DNA from: JACJXF01 sp038316435
GTDB lineage: Bacteria > Bacteroidota > Bacteroidia > Bacteroidales > GCA-2748055
Direction of reading: 5' to 3'
DNA length: 64,000 nucleotides
Assembly (NCBI GenBank): GCA_038316435.1
Contig: JBBQAQ010000016.1
Coordinates: forward strand, 1 to 64,000
The notes below the pieces were generated by a model, which saw only the letters and a program-made list of their open reading frames with translations, ran no database searches and was not told the origin of the DNA. Both the position numbers and the translations under genes were made by a program. This document shows, one piece after another, positions 26,574 through 36,412 of this stretch. Every line of letters begins with the position of its first letter. The first letter of the stretch is position 1.

Positions 26574-26660
26574 TCTCTAAGGGGGTGCCTTAATATAACG
26601 GGCTGAGATTATACCCTTAGAACCTGATCCGGGTAATGCCGGCGAAGGGAAATACGGAGA
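26574..26660 (+). promoter_or_regulatory. TPP (thiamin pyrophosphate) riboswitch
   Basis: The conserved THI-box strings appear in order: GGGGTGCC at 26582, GGGCTGAGATTATACCC around 26600-26616, GAACCTGATCCGGGTAATGC at 26620-26639 and CGGCGAAGGGAAATACGG at the end. These form the P2/P3 and P4/P5 arms of the TPP aptamer. The aptamer is 36 bases ahead of the ATG of a TonB-dependent receptor. There is no strong terminator hairpin between them, so control is probably by ribosome access or weak termination; this is inference. High TPP should turn the receptor off. Confidence 0.93.
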
Positions 26661-26696
26661 AACAAATTGAATTCTTTTTCGAAAAAAATCTAAGCT

Positions 26697-29114
26697 ATGA
26701 AAGCATTATTTTTGCTTACAGGCATTTTTATGTCTGCATGCCTGTATTCGCAATTCCCTATAACAGGAACTGTTTATGACGCTAACGGAAAACCTCTTGC
26801 CGGAGCTCATATAATAATTAATGATGGATATTTTGGGGCTGTCAGCGGTTCCGATGGTAAGTTCACCTTCAAAAAATTATCCGCAGGAAATTACCGGTTT
26901 ACAGCTTCTTTTGTAGGTTATGAACCTTCTGAAAAAAGCATAACTATTCCTGAAGAATCGGGCTTGTCTTTTTATCTGGAGCATTCTTCTCTCATGGGAG
27001 AAGAAACAATTATAACCTCGGTTCGTGCAGGAGAAAAAGACCCGGTAGCAGTTACTGAAATCCAAAGAAAAGAACTTCAGGGAAATAATCTGGGTCAGGA
27101 TATTCCCTGGCTGTTGCAGCAAACCCCTTCTATCGTTGTTAGTTCGGATGCCGGAGCCGGTGTAGGTTACACAGGATTCAGAATTCGTGGAACCGATGCA
27201 AACCGCATAAACATTACGGTAAATGGCATACCAATCAATGACGCTGAATCGCATTCGGTTTATTTTGTAAATATGCCTGATTTTGCCGGATCATCTGAAA
27301 ACATTCAGATTCAAAGGGGAGTTGGAACCTCTCAGAACGGAGCAGCAGCCTTTGGGGCAAGTATTAATTTTCAAACCCTCAACCTTAGACCCGAAGCATA
27401 TTCTGAAATAAGTAGTACTTATGGAAGTTTTAACACCTATAAAAACTCTGTAAAACTTGGAACAGGCCTGCTAAATGATCATTTTACACTTGATGCTAGG
27501 CTTTCCGGAATACATTCCGACGGTTATATTGACAGAGCATTCTCAGATCTTAACTCCTACTTTATTTCTACAGGTTGGCACGCATCCAAAAGCATTGTGA
27601 AACTGAATGTCTTTTCGGGTAAGGAGAAAACCTATCAGGCATGGGACGGCGTTCCAGGGTACCTTTTGCAAACAAACCGGAGGTATAACGGTTTAGGAAA
27701 ATACACCGATGAGTCAGGAAAGGAGCAGTTTTACAACAATCAAACCGATAATTACCAGCAAAATCACTACCAGTTGCATCTTTCGCGGGAATTATCCCCC
27801 TATATAATTCTAAACACCTCATTACACCTGACTCACGGCGAAGGATACTATGAAGAATATAATGAAGACGAAGATCTCGCTAATTATAAAATTCCTGATA
27901 TTGTTTTTGATACCCTTTTGATCAGCACTTCGGATCTGATTCGCCAGAAATGGCTCGACAATAATTTTTACGGAATAGTTTTTTCCTCCACTTACAAAAA
28001 AGACCGTATTGATGCCAGCATTGGCGGTGGATGGAACCGTTATGAAGGTGATCATTTCGGAACAGTGATCTGGGCAAGAAACGCGGGGATATCTGAAATG
28101 AACCACATCTGGTATAAAAGCAAATCGGATAAAAAAGACCATAATCTTTATACAAAAATAAATTATTCCCTAAGTACAAAAATTAACCTATACGCCGATT
28201 TACAACTGCGCGGGATAAATTATAGCATTTCTGGTGAAGATGATGATCACAGAGATATAACCCAGAATCACAACTACCTTTTCTTTAACCCTAAGTTAGG
28301 CATTAACTATGTGGAAACGGATGGAAAACGTCTATATTTCTCATTTTCAGTGGCTAACAGAGAGCCAAACAGGAGCAATTTCATAGATGCTGATATTTCA
28401 CAGCCAACTCCAACATTTGAAAGCTTGTATGACTATGAAATAGGATATTCATACACTGGAACAAGTTTTATGGCTGGTATTAATGCTTATTATATGGATT
28501 ATGCTAATCAGTTAGTACTAACCGGTGAAATCAATGATGTAGGCTCAGCTGTTATGAAAAATGTAAAAGACAGCTATCGTGCCGGCATTGAAATTACTAC
28601 CGGAATTCGTCGGGAAAATATCTTCAGCTGGAACATGAATTTAACGCTAAGCAGCAATAAAATCAGGAATTTTACATCTTATGTCGACAACTGGAATTAC
28701 TGGGATGATCCTGTGAACCTCCCTAAACAATTTGAGTATTATCAGGGAAAAACTGACATTGCTTTTTCCCCTGAAATTGTCGCCTCAAGCAATTTCAAGT
28801 ATTACATTATGAAAAATTTTAGTCTTGACTTTATTTCAAAATATGTTGGTAGTCAGTTTATTGATAACACTCAATCGCAAAACCGAAAACTGGAGCCATG
28901 GTTTGTGAATGATATGAGATTTGAATATTTACTTTCCCCTCAAAAATTAAAAGAATTGGCAGTAAATTTATATATTGCCAACATATTCAATTACGAGTAT
29001 TCCTCAAACGCATGGGTTTACAGGTATAGTTATAATAATGCGGAAAGCCTTATGGATGGTTATTTTCCACAAGCGGGATTAAATTTTATGATTGGCTTCA
29101 GGGGTCGTTTTTAG
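26697..29114 (+). CDS. TonB-dependent receptor, probably for thiamine or its precursors
   Basis: 805 residues. Signal peptide (MKALFLLTGIFMSACLYSQ), then a carboxypeptidase-regulatory-like domain at about 20-110 (FPITGTVYDANGKPLAGAHI, DGYFGAVSGSDGKFTFKKL), a plug domain (about 120-250, with GYTGFRIRGTDANRINITVN and GTSQNGAAAFGASINFQT) and a 22-strand-type barrel ending FMIGFRGRF. Energised transport across the outer membrane is the known role. Its place under a TPP riboswitch points to uptake of thiamine, HMP or thiazole, as proposed for riboswitch-linked receptors in Bacteroides. No inner-membrane transporter is next to it. The MASE1 kinase gene starts 13 bases later and may be co-transcribed. 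Confidence 0.9.
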   Translation: MKALFLLTGIFMSACLYSQFPITGTVYDANGKPLAGAHIIINDGYFGAVSGSDGKFTFKKLSAGNYRFTASFVGYEPSEKSITIPEESGLSFYLEHSSLMGEETIITSVRAGEKDPVAVTEIQRKELQGNNLGQDIPWLLQQTPSIVVSSDAGAGVGYTGFRIRGTDANRINITVNGIPINDAESHSVYFVNMPDFAGSSENIQIQRGVGTSQNGAAAFGASINFQTLNLRPEAYSEISSTYGSFNTYKNSVKLGTGLLNDHFTLDARLSGIHSDGYIDRAFSDLNSYFISTGWHASKSIVKLNVFSGKEKTYQAWDGVPGYLLQTNRRYNGLGKYTDESGKEQFYNNQTDNYQQNHYQLHLSRELSPYIILNTSLHLTHGEGYYEEYNEDEDLANYKIPDIVFDTLLISTSDLIRQKWLDNNFYGIVFSSTYKKDRIDASIGGGWNRYEGDHFGTVIWARNAGISEMNHIWYKSKSDKKDHNLYTKINYSLSTKINLYADLQLRGINYSISGEDDDHRDITQNHNYLFFNPKLGINYVETDGKRLYFSFSVANREPNRSNFIDADISQPTPTFESLYDYEIGYSYTGTSFMAGINAYYMDYANQLVLTGEINDVGSAVMKNVKDSYRAGIEITTGIRRENIFSWNMNLTLSSNKIRNFTSYVDNWNYWDDPVNLPKQFEYYQGKTDIAFSPEIVASSNFKYYIMKNFSLDFISKYVGSQFIDNTQSQNRKLEPWFVNDMRFEYLLSPQKLKELAVNLYIANIFNYEYSSNAWVYRYSYNNAESLMDGYFPQAGLNFMIGFRGRF

Positions 29115-29127
29115 CAAACACGAAGTG

Positions 29128-31287
29128 ATGCAAAATAGATTAATAAATACTCTGGCATCTAAACCAGTACTATTAAAAATAATATTGCTGGCATTGGCTT
29201 ATTGGTTATTTAGTTGGATAGGCACTCTTACAATTTATAGGGATTTTGGAGTGGCAATTTACTGGCCAGCAGTCGGAATAAGCATTCTGGGCGTAATGTT
29301 GTTAGGAATGTCGGCTGCCCCTGGGATTTTTATTGCATCCATAATAATTAACTACTTTATATATAAAGACGGGTATCACAGCCCGTCACAATTGGTCCTA
29401 AGCATAACTGCAATTTCTGCAAGTAACACAATCAGTGCAATGTTTGGAAGTCATTACTTGAAAGTAAGAGTTTTGAAGAACAATCGTTCACTTTTCAAGC
29501 TCGACTCTGTTTTGAATTTTCTGCTATTCGTTGCATTAATTCCTGCTCTGATAAACAGCACTACTGGTGGACTTGTGACATACTATTATGGCGTTATGCC
29601 TGACATATTTAATAAATCACACAGCTGGATGCTTGCTGATTTAATTGGTATTTTACTGATTATTCCTTTTGCGTTTTCATGGTTTGAGTCACCAAAAATA
29701 ATAATCAACCGAAAAAAAATAATTGAATTTATCATTATAGTTTTTATATTGGTTTTTACCGGCTATTTCATTTTCACGGATTTTCTTGGCAACTATCTGT
29801 TCAATTTCGCAATTGCTTTTTTTACAATCCCCATATACCTTTGGCTCGCTTTGCGCTTTGATTCTAAAGCTATTTCAAGCCTTGGGATACTTTCTATTGC
29901 ATATATCAGCTATCTGGCTTTGTATTCTGGAAATGATTATCTGGGAACACTGGTGGAAAAGCCCTATATATTACTTCAAGGTTTTTCAATTCTGATTGCC
30001 ATTTTAATTTTCCTGGTTCACTCAATTTTTATAGAAAGAGAGCAATCCATTGAGTTATTTCGAAAAGGAGAAGAAAAGTATCGCACGGTTTTTGAAAATA
30101 TGCCTGTTTCTCTATGGGAGGATGACTATTCCGAAGCAAAAAAATTAATATCTTCCTGGCCACAGCATTTCAGTGATGGTTTAAAAACAGAGCTTAAAAA
30201 AAACAAAGAGCTTTTTGATCAGGTAATTTCCAAAATAAAAATTGTTGATATTAATCGTTCTTCGATGGAACTCTACGGCGAAACCAACAAACTTGCCCTT
30301 AGTGAATGCGTGCCCGAAATCTTTGCGTCTGCTGATCCTGAAGCATTTAGCTCAGTAATTGCTGCGTTTTACGAAGGCAGTTCGAACCTTGAAGAAAGAA
30401 TCATGGAGGTTAGAATTAAAAGAAAAATACGATATTTAACTGTTCGATGGCTTATAATGCCCGGCCATGAAGAAGACCTTTCCAGAATACTTGTTACAGT
30501 AATTGATATTACCAATCTGAAGAAAGCTGAAAAAGAAATCGGGATGTTAAATCAGAAGCTCGAAAAAAAAGTTGCAAAGAGAACCGAAGAATTAAACAGA
30601 GCGAATCAGGAATTGGAAGCATTCTCCTATTCCGTGTCACATGACCTGAAGGCTCCGCTTCGTGCAATTCGTGGATTTACCTCACTTCTGATAGATGAAT
30701 TTGGATCTGAAATACCCGGCGGAGCTGCACATTACGTAAAAAGTATTGGCCAAAACTCAGAAAAAATGACCAATCTGATAGCCGATCTGTTACAGTTTTC
30801 AAGACTGGGTGCGAAAAGTCTGACCTATTCAACTATTGAAACCCAAAAATTAGTAAAGTCAGTATGGGAAGATCTTACTAGCCTAAAGCAACCATCTCAT
30901 ATTGAGTTTATTGTAAACGAACTCCCGATCATTAATGCAGATGAGTCATTGTTGACTCAGGTATTTGTTAACCTTTTCTCAAATGCGATTAAATACGCAA
31001 AACCTGATCTACCGGGCAAAATAGAAGTGACAAGTAAAAAATTTGAGGATTACCATGAGTTTTCAGTTTCTGATCAGGGAATTGGATTTGATCAGAAACA
31101 TGCGGATAAGATTTTTAAAGTTTTTCAAAGGCTGCATACTCAGGACGAATTTGAAGGTGCCGGAGTTGGTTTAGCATTGGTTAAAAGAATTATTCACCGG
31201 CATGGCGGAAACATAACTGTGAAGAGCGAAAAGGGAATTGGTACAACATTCTTTTTTACCATCCCAATTGAGATTGATTCTGAATAA
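29128..31287 (+). CDS. MASE1-PAS histidine kinase
   Basis: 719 residues from ATG at 29128, since the TTG at 29092 would overlap the receptor gene. MASE1 sensor region of about eight membrane spans (residues 10-300, with YWPAVGISILGVMLLG near the start), then a PAS domain (about 325-475), a coiled coil (MLNQKLEKKVAKRTEELNRA), the HisKA box with the phospho-accepting His in YSVSHDLKAPLRAIRGF, and a HATPase domain with NLFSNAIKYA, GIGFDQ and GAGVGLALVKRI. Known family: MASE1 is an integral-membrane sensor of unknown ligand found in kinases and GGDEF proteins. No response regulator is fused; the next gene may take the phosphate. Confidence 0.92.
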   Translation: MQNRLINTLASKPVLLKIILLALAYWLFSWIGTLTIYRDFGVAIYWPAVGISILGVMLLGMSAAPGIFIASIIINYFIYKDGYHSPSQLVLSITAISASNTISAMFGSHYLKVRVLKNNRSLFKLDSVLNFLLFVALIPALINSTTGGLVTYYYGVMPDIFNKSHSWMLADLIGILLIIPFAFSWFESPKIIINRKKIIEFIIIVFILVFTGYFIFTDFLGNYLFNFAIAFFTIPIYLWLALRFDSKAISSLGILSIAYISYLALYSGNDYLGTLVEKPYILLQGFSILIAILIFLVHSIFIEREQSIELFRKGEEKYRTVFENMPVSLWEDDYSEAKKLISSWPQHFSDGLKTELKKNKELFDQVISKIKIVDINRSSMELYGETNKLALSECVPEIFASADPEAFSSVIAAFYEGSSNLEERIMEVRIKRKIRYLTVRWLIMPGHEEDLSRILVTVIDITNLKKAEKEIGMLNQKLEKKVAKRTEELNRANQELEAFSYSVSHDLKAPLRAIRGFTSLLIDEFGSEIPGGAAHYVKSIGQNSEKMTNLIADLLQFSRLGAKSLTYSTIETQKLVKSVWEDLTSLKQPSHIEFIVNELPIINADESLLTQVFVNLFSNAIKYAKPDLPGKIEVTSKKFEDYHEFSVSDQGIGFDQKHADKIFKVFQRLHTQDEFEGAGVGLALVKRIIHRHGGNITVKSEKGIGTTFFFTIPIEIDSE

Positions 31288-31314
31288 TTGCTCACTTCAC
31301 ATTATCATAGTAGC

Positions 31315-31344
31315 TTGTTGAATTAAATTGTAATTTTAAATTTG
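31315..31344 (+). promoter_or_regulatory. Bacteroidota-type promoter for the hybrid kinase gene
   Basis: TTG at 31315-31317 and TAAATTTG at 31337-31344 are 19 bases apart, a full match to the Bacteroidota pattern. Expected transcription start is near 31350, giving a leader of about 20 bases before the ATG at 31372. It suggests that the hybrid kinase has its own promoter and is not only read through from the MASE1 kinase. Confidence 0.65.
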
Positions 31345-31371
31345 GATTTTACAATTTATGGTATATAAGCA

Positions 31372-34300
31372 ATGAAAAAGAATGTGCTAAAAGTGCTGAT
31401 TCTGGAGGACAATCCTTTCGATGCTGAGTTAAACCTTAAAGCTTTGCATAAAGAGAGTTGGACCGTAGAATCGAGAATTGCCTCGGATGAGATTAGTTTT
31501 TGCGAGTATCTTGAAGATTTCGACCCCGATGTCATTTTATCCGACTATAATCTTCCCGTTTTCAATGGAATAGACGCATTACTCATTGCCAAGGAAAGAA
31601 AATCACTAACTCCGTTCATTATTGTCACTGGATCCCTCGACGAAGAAACTGCTGTTGATTGCATAAAACAAGGAGCCTGGGATTATGTATTAAAAGAACA
31701 CCTCATCCGCCTAAATCCTGCTATAAAATTTGCAATCGAATTAAGAGAAGAAAGATTCAAATCCCTACAAACCAGCCAATCACTGAGCGAAAGTGAAGAA
31801 CACTACCGTGCCTTAGCCGAAAACTCTGCTGACGTTATTATGCGATTTGACAAAAATGGAAGGCACCTCTTTGTAAATTCTGCTATATCTAAACAAACTG
31901 GATTAAAACCAGATTTGTTTTTAAATAAAACCCATCACGAAATGGGGCTTTTTGAACCTTCCATGTGTGATTTCTGGGAAGAGCATATATTCAAAGTCTT
32001 TAAAACCAAACAATCAACCGAAGTAGAGTTTTCACTTCCAAAACCTAATGGTAAGGTATATATTGAATGGAGACTTTTTCCGGAATTTAATTCAGATGGA
32101 GAAGTGATGACTGTTTTAGCTGTTGCCAGAGACATCAGCTATAAGATAGAAACACAAAATGCCCTTAAAATTAGTGAGGAGCGACTTCAACTTGCACATG
32201 AAGGCACAAGTGACGGGATATGGGACTGGGATCTGAAAACTAACAATTTATTTTTCTCTCCCCACTCATTTACCCTTTTGGGCTACCAACCAGATGATAT
32301 TCAACATGATATCAACAAATTTTCTGAACTGATTCATCCTGACGACATAGAGCCGGCATACACATATGTTAAGCAGATCGCCTCAACAGGTGAGGAATCA
32401 ATAGAAATGGAAATCAGGCTTCGTAGAAAAGACGGTACTTATGCGTGGATATTATCCCGGGGGAAAGTCCTGAAAATTGATGGAGTTCCTGTAAGAATCG
32501 TTGGAACAAACGTAGATATATCAATCAGGAAACGTCAGGATGCAATCCGGGAGTCGATTTTTGAAATTGGAAACGCAGTTGTCACTACAAGAAACTTGCA
32601 AGAATTATATGAAAAGATTCAGGAAATTCTGGGTCAGATTGTGGATACAAAAAACTGCTACATTGCTCTATACGACAAGGAAAAAGACCTTATTTCACTC
32701 CCTTTCCATAGAGATGAAAAAGATAAATATGTGGAATTTCCGGCAGGTAAAACCTTAACTGCATATGTTATCCGAAGCGGAAAAGCTCAGCTGGTAAGTA
32801 AGGAACGGGATCGTGAATTAATAGAAACAGGTGAAATTGAAGTATTTGGAACTCCTGCTTTTAGCTGGCTCGGTGTACCTCTGAAGTTTGATGACATTAT
32901 TTTCGGCGTCTTTACAGTTCAAAGTTATGATGAGTCTGTTAAATACACTGAAGAAGATGTGAAAATTCTGGAATTTGTTTCAGATCAGATCGCTTTAGCG
33001 ATTTCCAGAAAAAAAGATGAAGATTCAATCCGGGAAAATGAACAGAAGCAAAGGAGAATTATCGAATCGTCCCCCGATGGCTTAATTGTTACAGACCATG
33101 ATGGAATTATCACAGACCACAATACCAGTATTCTGAATATTCTGCAGATTCGAAATAAACAATTGAAAAACTCTGAGTTTTTTGAATATGTAATTCCAGC
33201 AGAACAGGAAAAAGCCAAAAGAATATTTCTTTCAACTAGCAAATCAGGTTATCAGAAAAACATTGAGCTAAAAATGCTTCGCAAGGATGGTACTGAATTT
33301 TATGCTGAGGTTTCGTTAGGCTTAATCCAAAATACGGGAATTGTAACTGAAACTTTTGTAATAATTATTAAGGACATTACCGAAAGAGTTAATTACGAAT
33401 CAAATCTTAAAATCGCTAAGGAAAAAGCGGAAGAATCTGATAGGCTAAAATCGGCATTCTTATCCAATATGTCCCATGAAATAAGGACTCCAATGAATGC
33501 CATTATTGGTTTTGCTGAGTTGCTTTCACAAAATAATCTCAATGATGACGACAAAAAAGAGTTTATTGTTCACATAAATCATGGAACTGAAAATTTGTTA
33601 AACCTTATTGATGATATTATCGACATCTCAAAAATCGAGGCAGGGCAAATAAGAATTAATAATTCTGTTGTTAGAATCTCGTCGGTTTTCAGCGAACTCC
33701 AGAACCTTTTTCTAAAGATACTAAAAAGACAAGGCCGGGAAAACCTTACTATTTCAATTGAAAACAATGGATTTGATCCGGATCTCAATATCAGTGCAGA
33801 TCCTTTTAGACTGAAACAGGTATTTTTAAATCTTCTCAATAATGCGGTAAAATTCACTGAAACCGGTGGCGTGACGTTTGGAATCAAAAGTATTGACAAA
33901 AAACAAATACAATTCTACGTTAAAGATACCGGTATTGGAATTAATCAGAATAATCAGAAGATGATTTTTGATCGGTTCAGACAAGGGCACGAATCAAAAA
34001 CTAAATTTTACGGAGGTACAGGATTGGGTCTCGCCATCTCCAAACATCTGGTTGAACTTATGGATGGAGAGATTTCAGTTTTTTCTGAACCTGGGGTTGG
34101 ATCGGAATTCATTTTCACAATAGCTTTTGTTAAGCCTGATTGTGAAATTGTTACATCAAAAGGGAAGACCTTTGATCCAAATCCTGATTGGGCTAAAAAA
34201 ACTATTTTAATTGCCGAGGATGAATCCTCAAATTATCTGGTACTTAAAGAAGCCCTAAAATCGACTAATATTAAACTTCTTTGGGCGAAAAACGGGAATG

Positions 34301-34554
34301 AAGCCGTGGATATGTATAAAATACACCCTGAAATTGATCTTGTTTTAATGGATATTCAACTGCCGGGAAAGGATGGTTATCAGGCCACCTCCGAAATAAA
34401 AAGTATCCGTAAAGGAACACCGGTTATCGCACAAACAGCCTATGCAATGTCGGGAGAAAGAGAGAAAAGTCTTGATGCTGGTTGTGATGAATATATCGCT
34501 AAACCAATCCGTTCCAAACAGCTTATTGCTCTGCTTTCGGAATTTCTTGACTAA
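31372..34554 (+). CDS. Hybrid histidine kinase REC-PAS-PAS-GAF-PAS-HisKA-HATPase-REC
   Basis: 1060 residues, no membrane span. An N-terminal receiver (about 8-125; ILEDNP acidic pair, Asp in LSDYNLP, Thr in VTGSLDE, Lys in VLKEHL) precedes two PAS domains (about 140-265 and 275-390; the second with GIWDWDLKTNNLFFSPHSF), a GAF domain (about 400-555, with NCYIALYDKEKD), another PAS (565-680), HisKA with FLSNMSHEIRTPMNAIIGFA (His accepts phosphate), HATPase (NLLNNAVKFTETGG, GGTGLGLAISKHLVELM) and a C-terminal receiver (ILIAEDESSN, VLMDIQLPGKDG, Lys in IAKPIR). The N-terminal receiver makes it a target of other kinases, likely the MASE1 kinase next door. No output domain, so phosphate probably leaves through other partners. 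Confidence 0.93.
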   Translation: MKKNVLKVLILEDNPFDAELNLKALHKESWTVESRIASDEISFCEYLEDFDPDVILSDYNLPVFNGIDALLIAKERKSLTPFIIVTGSLDEETAVDCIKQGAWDYVLKEHLIRLNPAIKFAIELREERFKSLQTSQSLSESEEHYRALAENSADVIMRFDKNGRHLFVNSAISKQTGLKPDLFLNKTHHEMGLFEPSMCDFWEEHIFKVFKTKQSTEVEFSLPKPNGKVYIEWRLFPEFNSDGEVMTVLAVARDISYKIETQNALKISEERLQLAHEGTSDGIWDWDLKTNNLFFSPHSFTLLGYQPDDIQHDINKFSELIHPDDIEPAYTYVKQIASTGEESIEMEIRLRRKDGTYAWILSRGKVLKIDGVPVRIVGTNVDISIRKRQDAIRESIFEIGNAVVTTRNLQELYEKIQEILGQIVDTKNCYIALYDKEKDLISLPFHRDEKDKYVEFPAGKTLTAYVIRSGKAQLVSKERDRELIETGEIEVFGTPAFSWLGVPLKFDDIIFGVFTVQSYDESVKYTEEDVKILEFVSDQIALAISRKKDEDSIRENEQKQRRIIESSPDGLIVTDHDGIITDHNTSILNILQIRNKQLKNSEFFEYVIPAEQEKAKRIFLSTSKSGYQKNIELKMLRKDGTEFYAEVSLGLIQNTGIVTETFVIIIKDITERVNYESNLKIAKEKAEESDRLKSAFLSNMSHEIRTPMNAIIGFAELLSQNNLNDDDKKEFIVHINHGTENLLNLIDDIIDISKIEAGQIRINNSVVRISSVFSELQNLFLKILKRQGRENLTISIENNGFDPDLNISADPFRLKQVFLNLLNNAVKFTETGGVTFGIKSIDKKQIQFYVKDTGIGINQNNQKMIFDRFRQGHESKTKFYGGTGLGLAISKHLVELMDGEISVFSEPGVGSEFIFTIAFVKPDCEIVTSKGKTFDPNPDWAKKTILIAEDESSNYLVLKEALKSTNIKLLWAKNGNEAVDMYKIHPEIDLVLMDIQLPGKDGYQATSEIKSIRKGTPVIAQTAYAMSGEREKSLDAGCDEYIAKPIRSKQLIALLSEFLD

Positions 34555-34665
34555 TTTAAATTCCTTCAATAAAGTTCTGATTTTTTAAACTATCACGGTA
34601 AACAATTGTTCCTAGCAGAATCCATGGGGATTTGTATATTTGTTGCATAATCAGAGTAAAACATT

Positions 34666-36306
34666 ATGCGGCTGCATTTCACCATACTTATTCTTACAAT
34701 AATTTCCCTAAGCTGTAGTCCCTCTGGTGAACCTGCCACGCAGGGAAGCGTTTTCAGATATAACGAATCAAAAGGAATTGCCAGTCTCGACCCTGCATTC
34801 GCCAGAAATCAAACCCTGATATGGCCTGTGAATCAACTTTTTAACGGACTTGTGCAGATGGATGACAGCTTAAATGTTATCCCTTGTATTGCAAGCTCAT
34901 GGGAAGTGAGTGATGATGGTCTTTGCTACACTTTCCATTTGCGTAATGACGTATTTTTTCACGACAGCCCTGCATTTCCCGATTCTGTAGGCAGAAAAGT
35001 CAATGCTCGTGATTTTGAATACAGTTTTTCAAGAATTCTAAATCCAAAAACTGCCTCACCAGGTGTGTGGATTTTTGAAAAACTGGATTTTTCATCAGCC
35101 CATCCCAAAGGATTCAAAGCAGAAAATGATTCAATATTTAAACTTTGGCTTAAAGAACCTTTTATTCCTTTTCTGGGGATGTTAACTATGCCTTATTGCT
35201 CGGTCGTTCCTTCCGAAGCGGTTAGTTTGTATGGAAACGATTTTGGCAGAAATCCTGTTGGAACCGGACCCTTCATTTTTAAACTCTGGAGAGAAGATGA
35301 AAAACTGATCCTATTAAAAAATATCAGGTATTTTGAAAGAGACCAACAGGGTGTTCAGTTGCCTTACCTTGATGCAGTTAGTATTAGTTTTATTAAGGAT
35401 AAGCAATCAGAATTTCTTGAATTCATGAAGGGAAATCTGGATTTCCTCAATTCCATTCACCCTTCCTATAAAGATGTGCTGCTAACCCGCTCCGGTCAAC
35501 TAAATCCTGAATTTGAGAACCGCTTCATTCTGTTAACTCAATCATATCTAAATACAGAGTATTTCGCTTTCCTAATAGACTCCAGCATTGCTGAAGCTGC
35601 TAAAAGTCCTGTTTCTTCAATCAATGTTCGAAAGGCAATAAATTACGGCTTCGACAGGGTTAAAATGATGAAATATTTAAGGAATAACCTGGGTACTCCA
35701 GCACTTTCAGGCTTCGTTCCAGAAGGTATGCCTTGTTATAATCCTGAAAAAGTAAAAGGATTCTATTATAACCCTGATACCGCCAGATACTTTCTCGAAA
35801 AAGCTGGGTTTCCAAACGGGAATGGATTGCTGGCAATACAGCTCACTACTACTTCCGATTATCTTGATATTTGCGAATATATCCAATTTGAATTGTCCGT
35901 AATTGGTATAAAAATTGAAATAGAGGTTGCAACCGGCGCGAGTTTTCGGAACAAAGTCGCAAATTCAAATCTTGTTTTTTTCAGGGGATCATGGATTGCC
36001 GATTATCCCGATGCAGAAAACTATCTTTCCCTGTTTTATTCACCTAATATGAGCCCGTCAGGACCCAATACTACCCATTTTAAAAATGCAGGTTATGACG
36101 CTCTGTATAAAAAATCTTTACAAACTATAAATATTGAAGAAAGACAAGCTTTGTACCAACAAATGGATAACATGATTCTTGAATCCTCTGCTATAGTGCC
36201 GCTATTTTACGATCGGGTAGTTCGTTTCGTCCCTGTTAAAATTACCGGTTTAGGGTCCAATCCATTGAATTTGTTGATATTAAAAAGGGTTAAGTATAGG
36301 AATTGA
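34666..36306 (+). CDS. Oligopeptide-type ABC substrate-binding lipoprotein (SBP_bac_5)
   Basis: 546 residues. Lipoprotein signal MRLHFTILILTIISLSC (Cys17). The family-5 solute-binding pattern is complete: RYNESKGIASLDPAFARNQT, VMPVNQLFNGL-like region, SSWEVSDDGLCYTFHLRNDV and HDSPAFPDSVGRKVNARDFE, VGTGPFIFKLWREDE, INVRKAINYGFDRVKMM, and RGSWIADYPDAENYLSLFYS. The family carries peptides, nickel or other ligands to Dpp/Opp-type ABC transporters. No permease or ATPase gene is nearby, so the partners are elsewhere, or the protein has another role. A TATATTTG box at 34635 may be the second half of its promoter, but no TTG is at the right distance. Confidence 0.9.
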   Translation: MRLHFTILILTIISLSCSPSGEPATQGSVFRYNESKGIASLDPAFARNQTLIWPVNQLFNGLVQMDDSLNVIPCIASSWEVSDDGLCYTFHLRNDVFFHDSPAFPDSVGRKVNARDFEYSFSRILNPKTASPGVWIFEKLDFSSAHPKGFKAENDSIFKLWLKEPFIPFLGMLTMPYCSVVPSEAVSLYGNDFGRNPVGTGPFIFKLWREDEKLILLKNIRYFERDQQGVQLPYLDAVSISFIKDKQSEFLEFMKGNLDFLNSIHPSYKDVLLTRSGQLNPEFENRFILLTQSYLNTEYFAFLIDSSIAEAAKSPVSSINVRKAINYGFDRVKMMKYLRNNLGTPALSGFVPEGMPCYNPEKVKGFYYNPDTARYFLEKAGFPNGNGLLAIQLTTTSDYLDICEYIQFELSVIGIKIEIEVATGASFRNKVANSNLVFFRGSWIADYPDAENYLSLFYSPNMSPSGPNTTHFKNAGYDALYKKSLQTINIEERQALYQQMDNMILESSAIVPLFYDRVVRFVPVKITGLGSNPLNLLILKRVKYRN

Positions 36307-36412
36307 AAAAAAAATCAAATTATTTTGTAAAAAAGTGCCTTTTTTGGTGTTATTTATTTCGGGTTTTAGGGAGTAAGCAGTAAATACTTTAAATTAACCT
36401 AAGTTTTAAATT

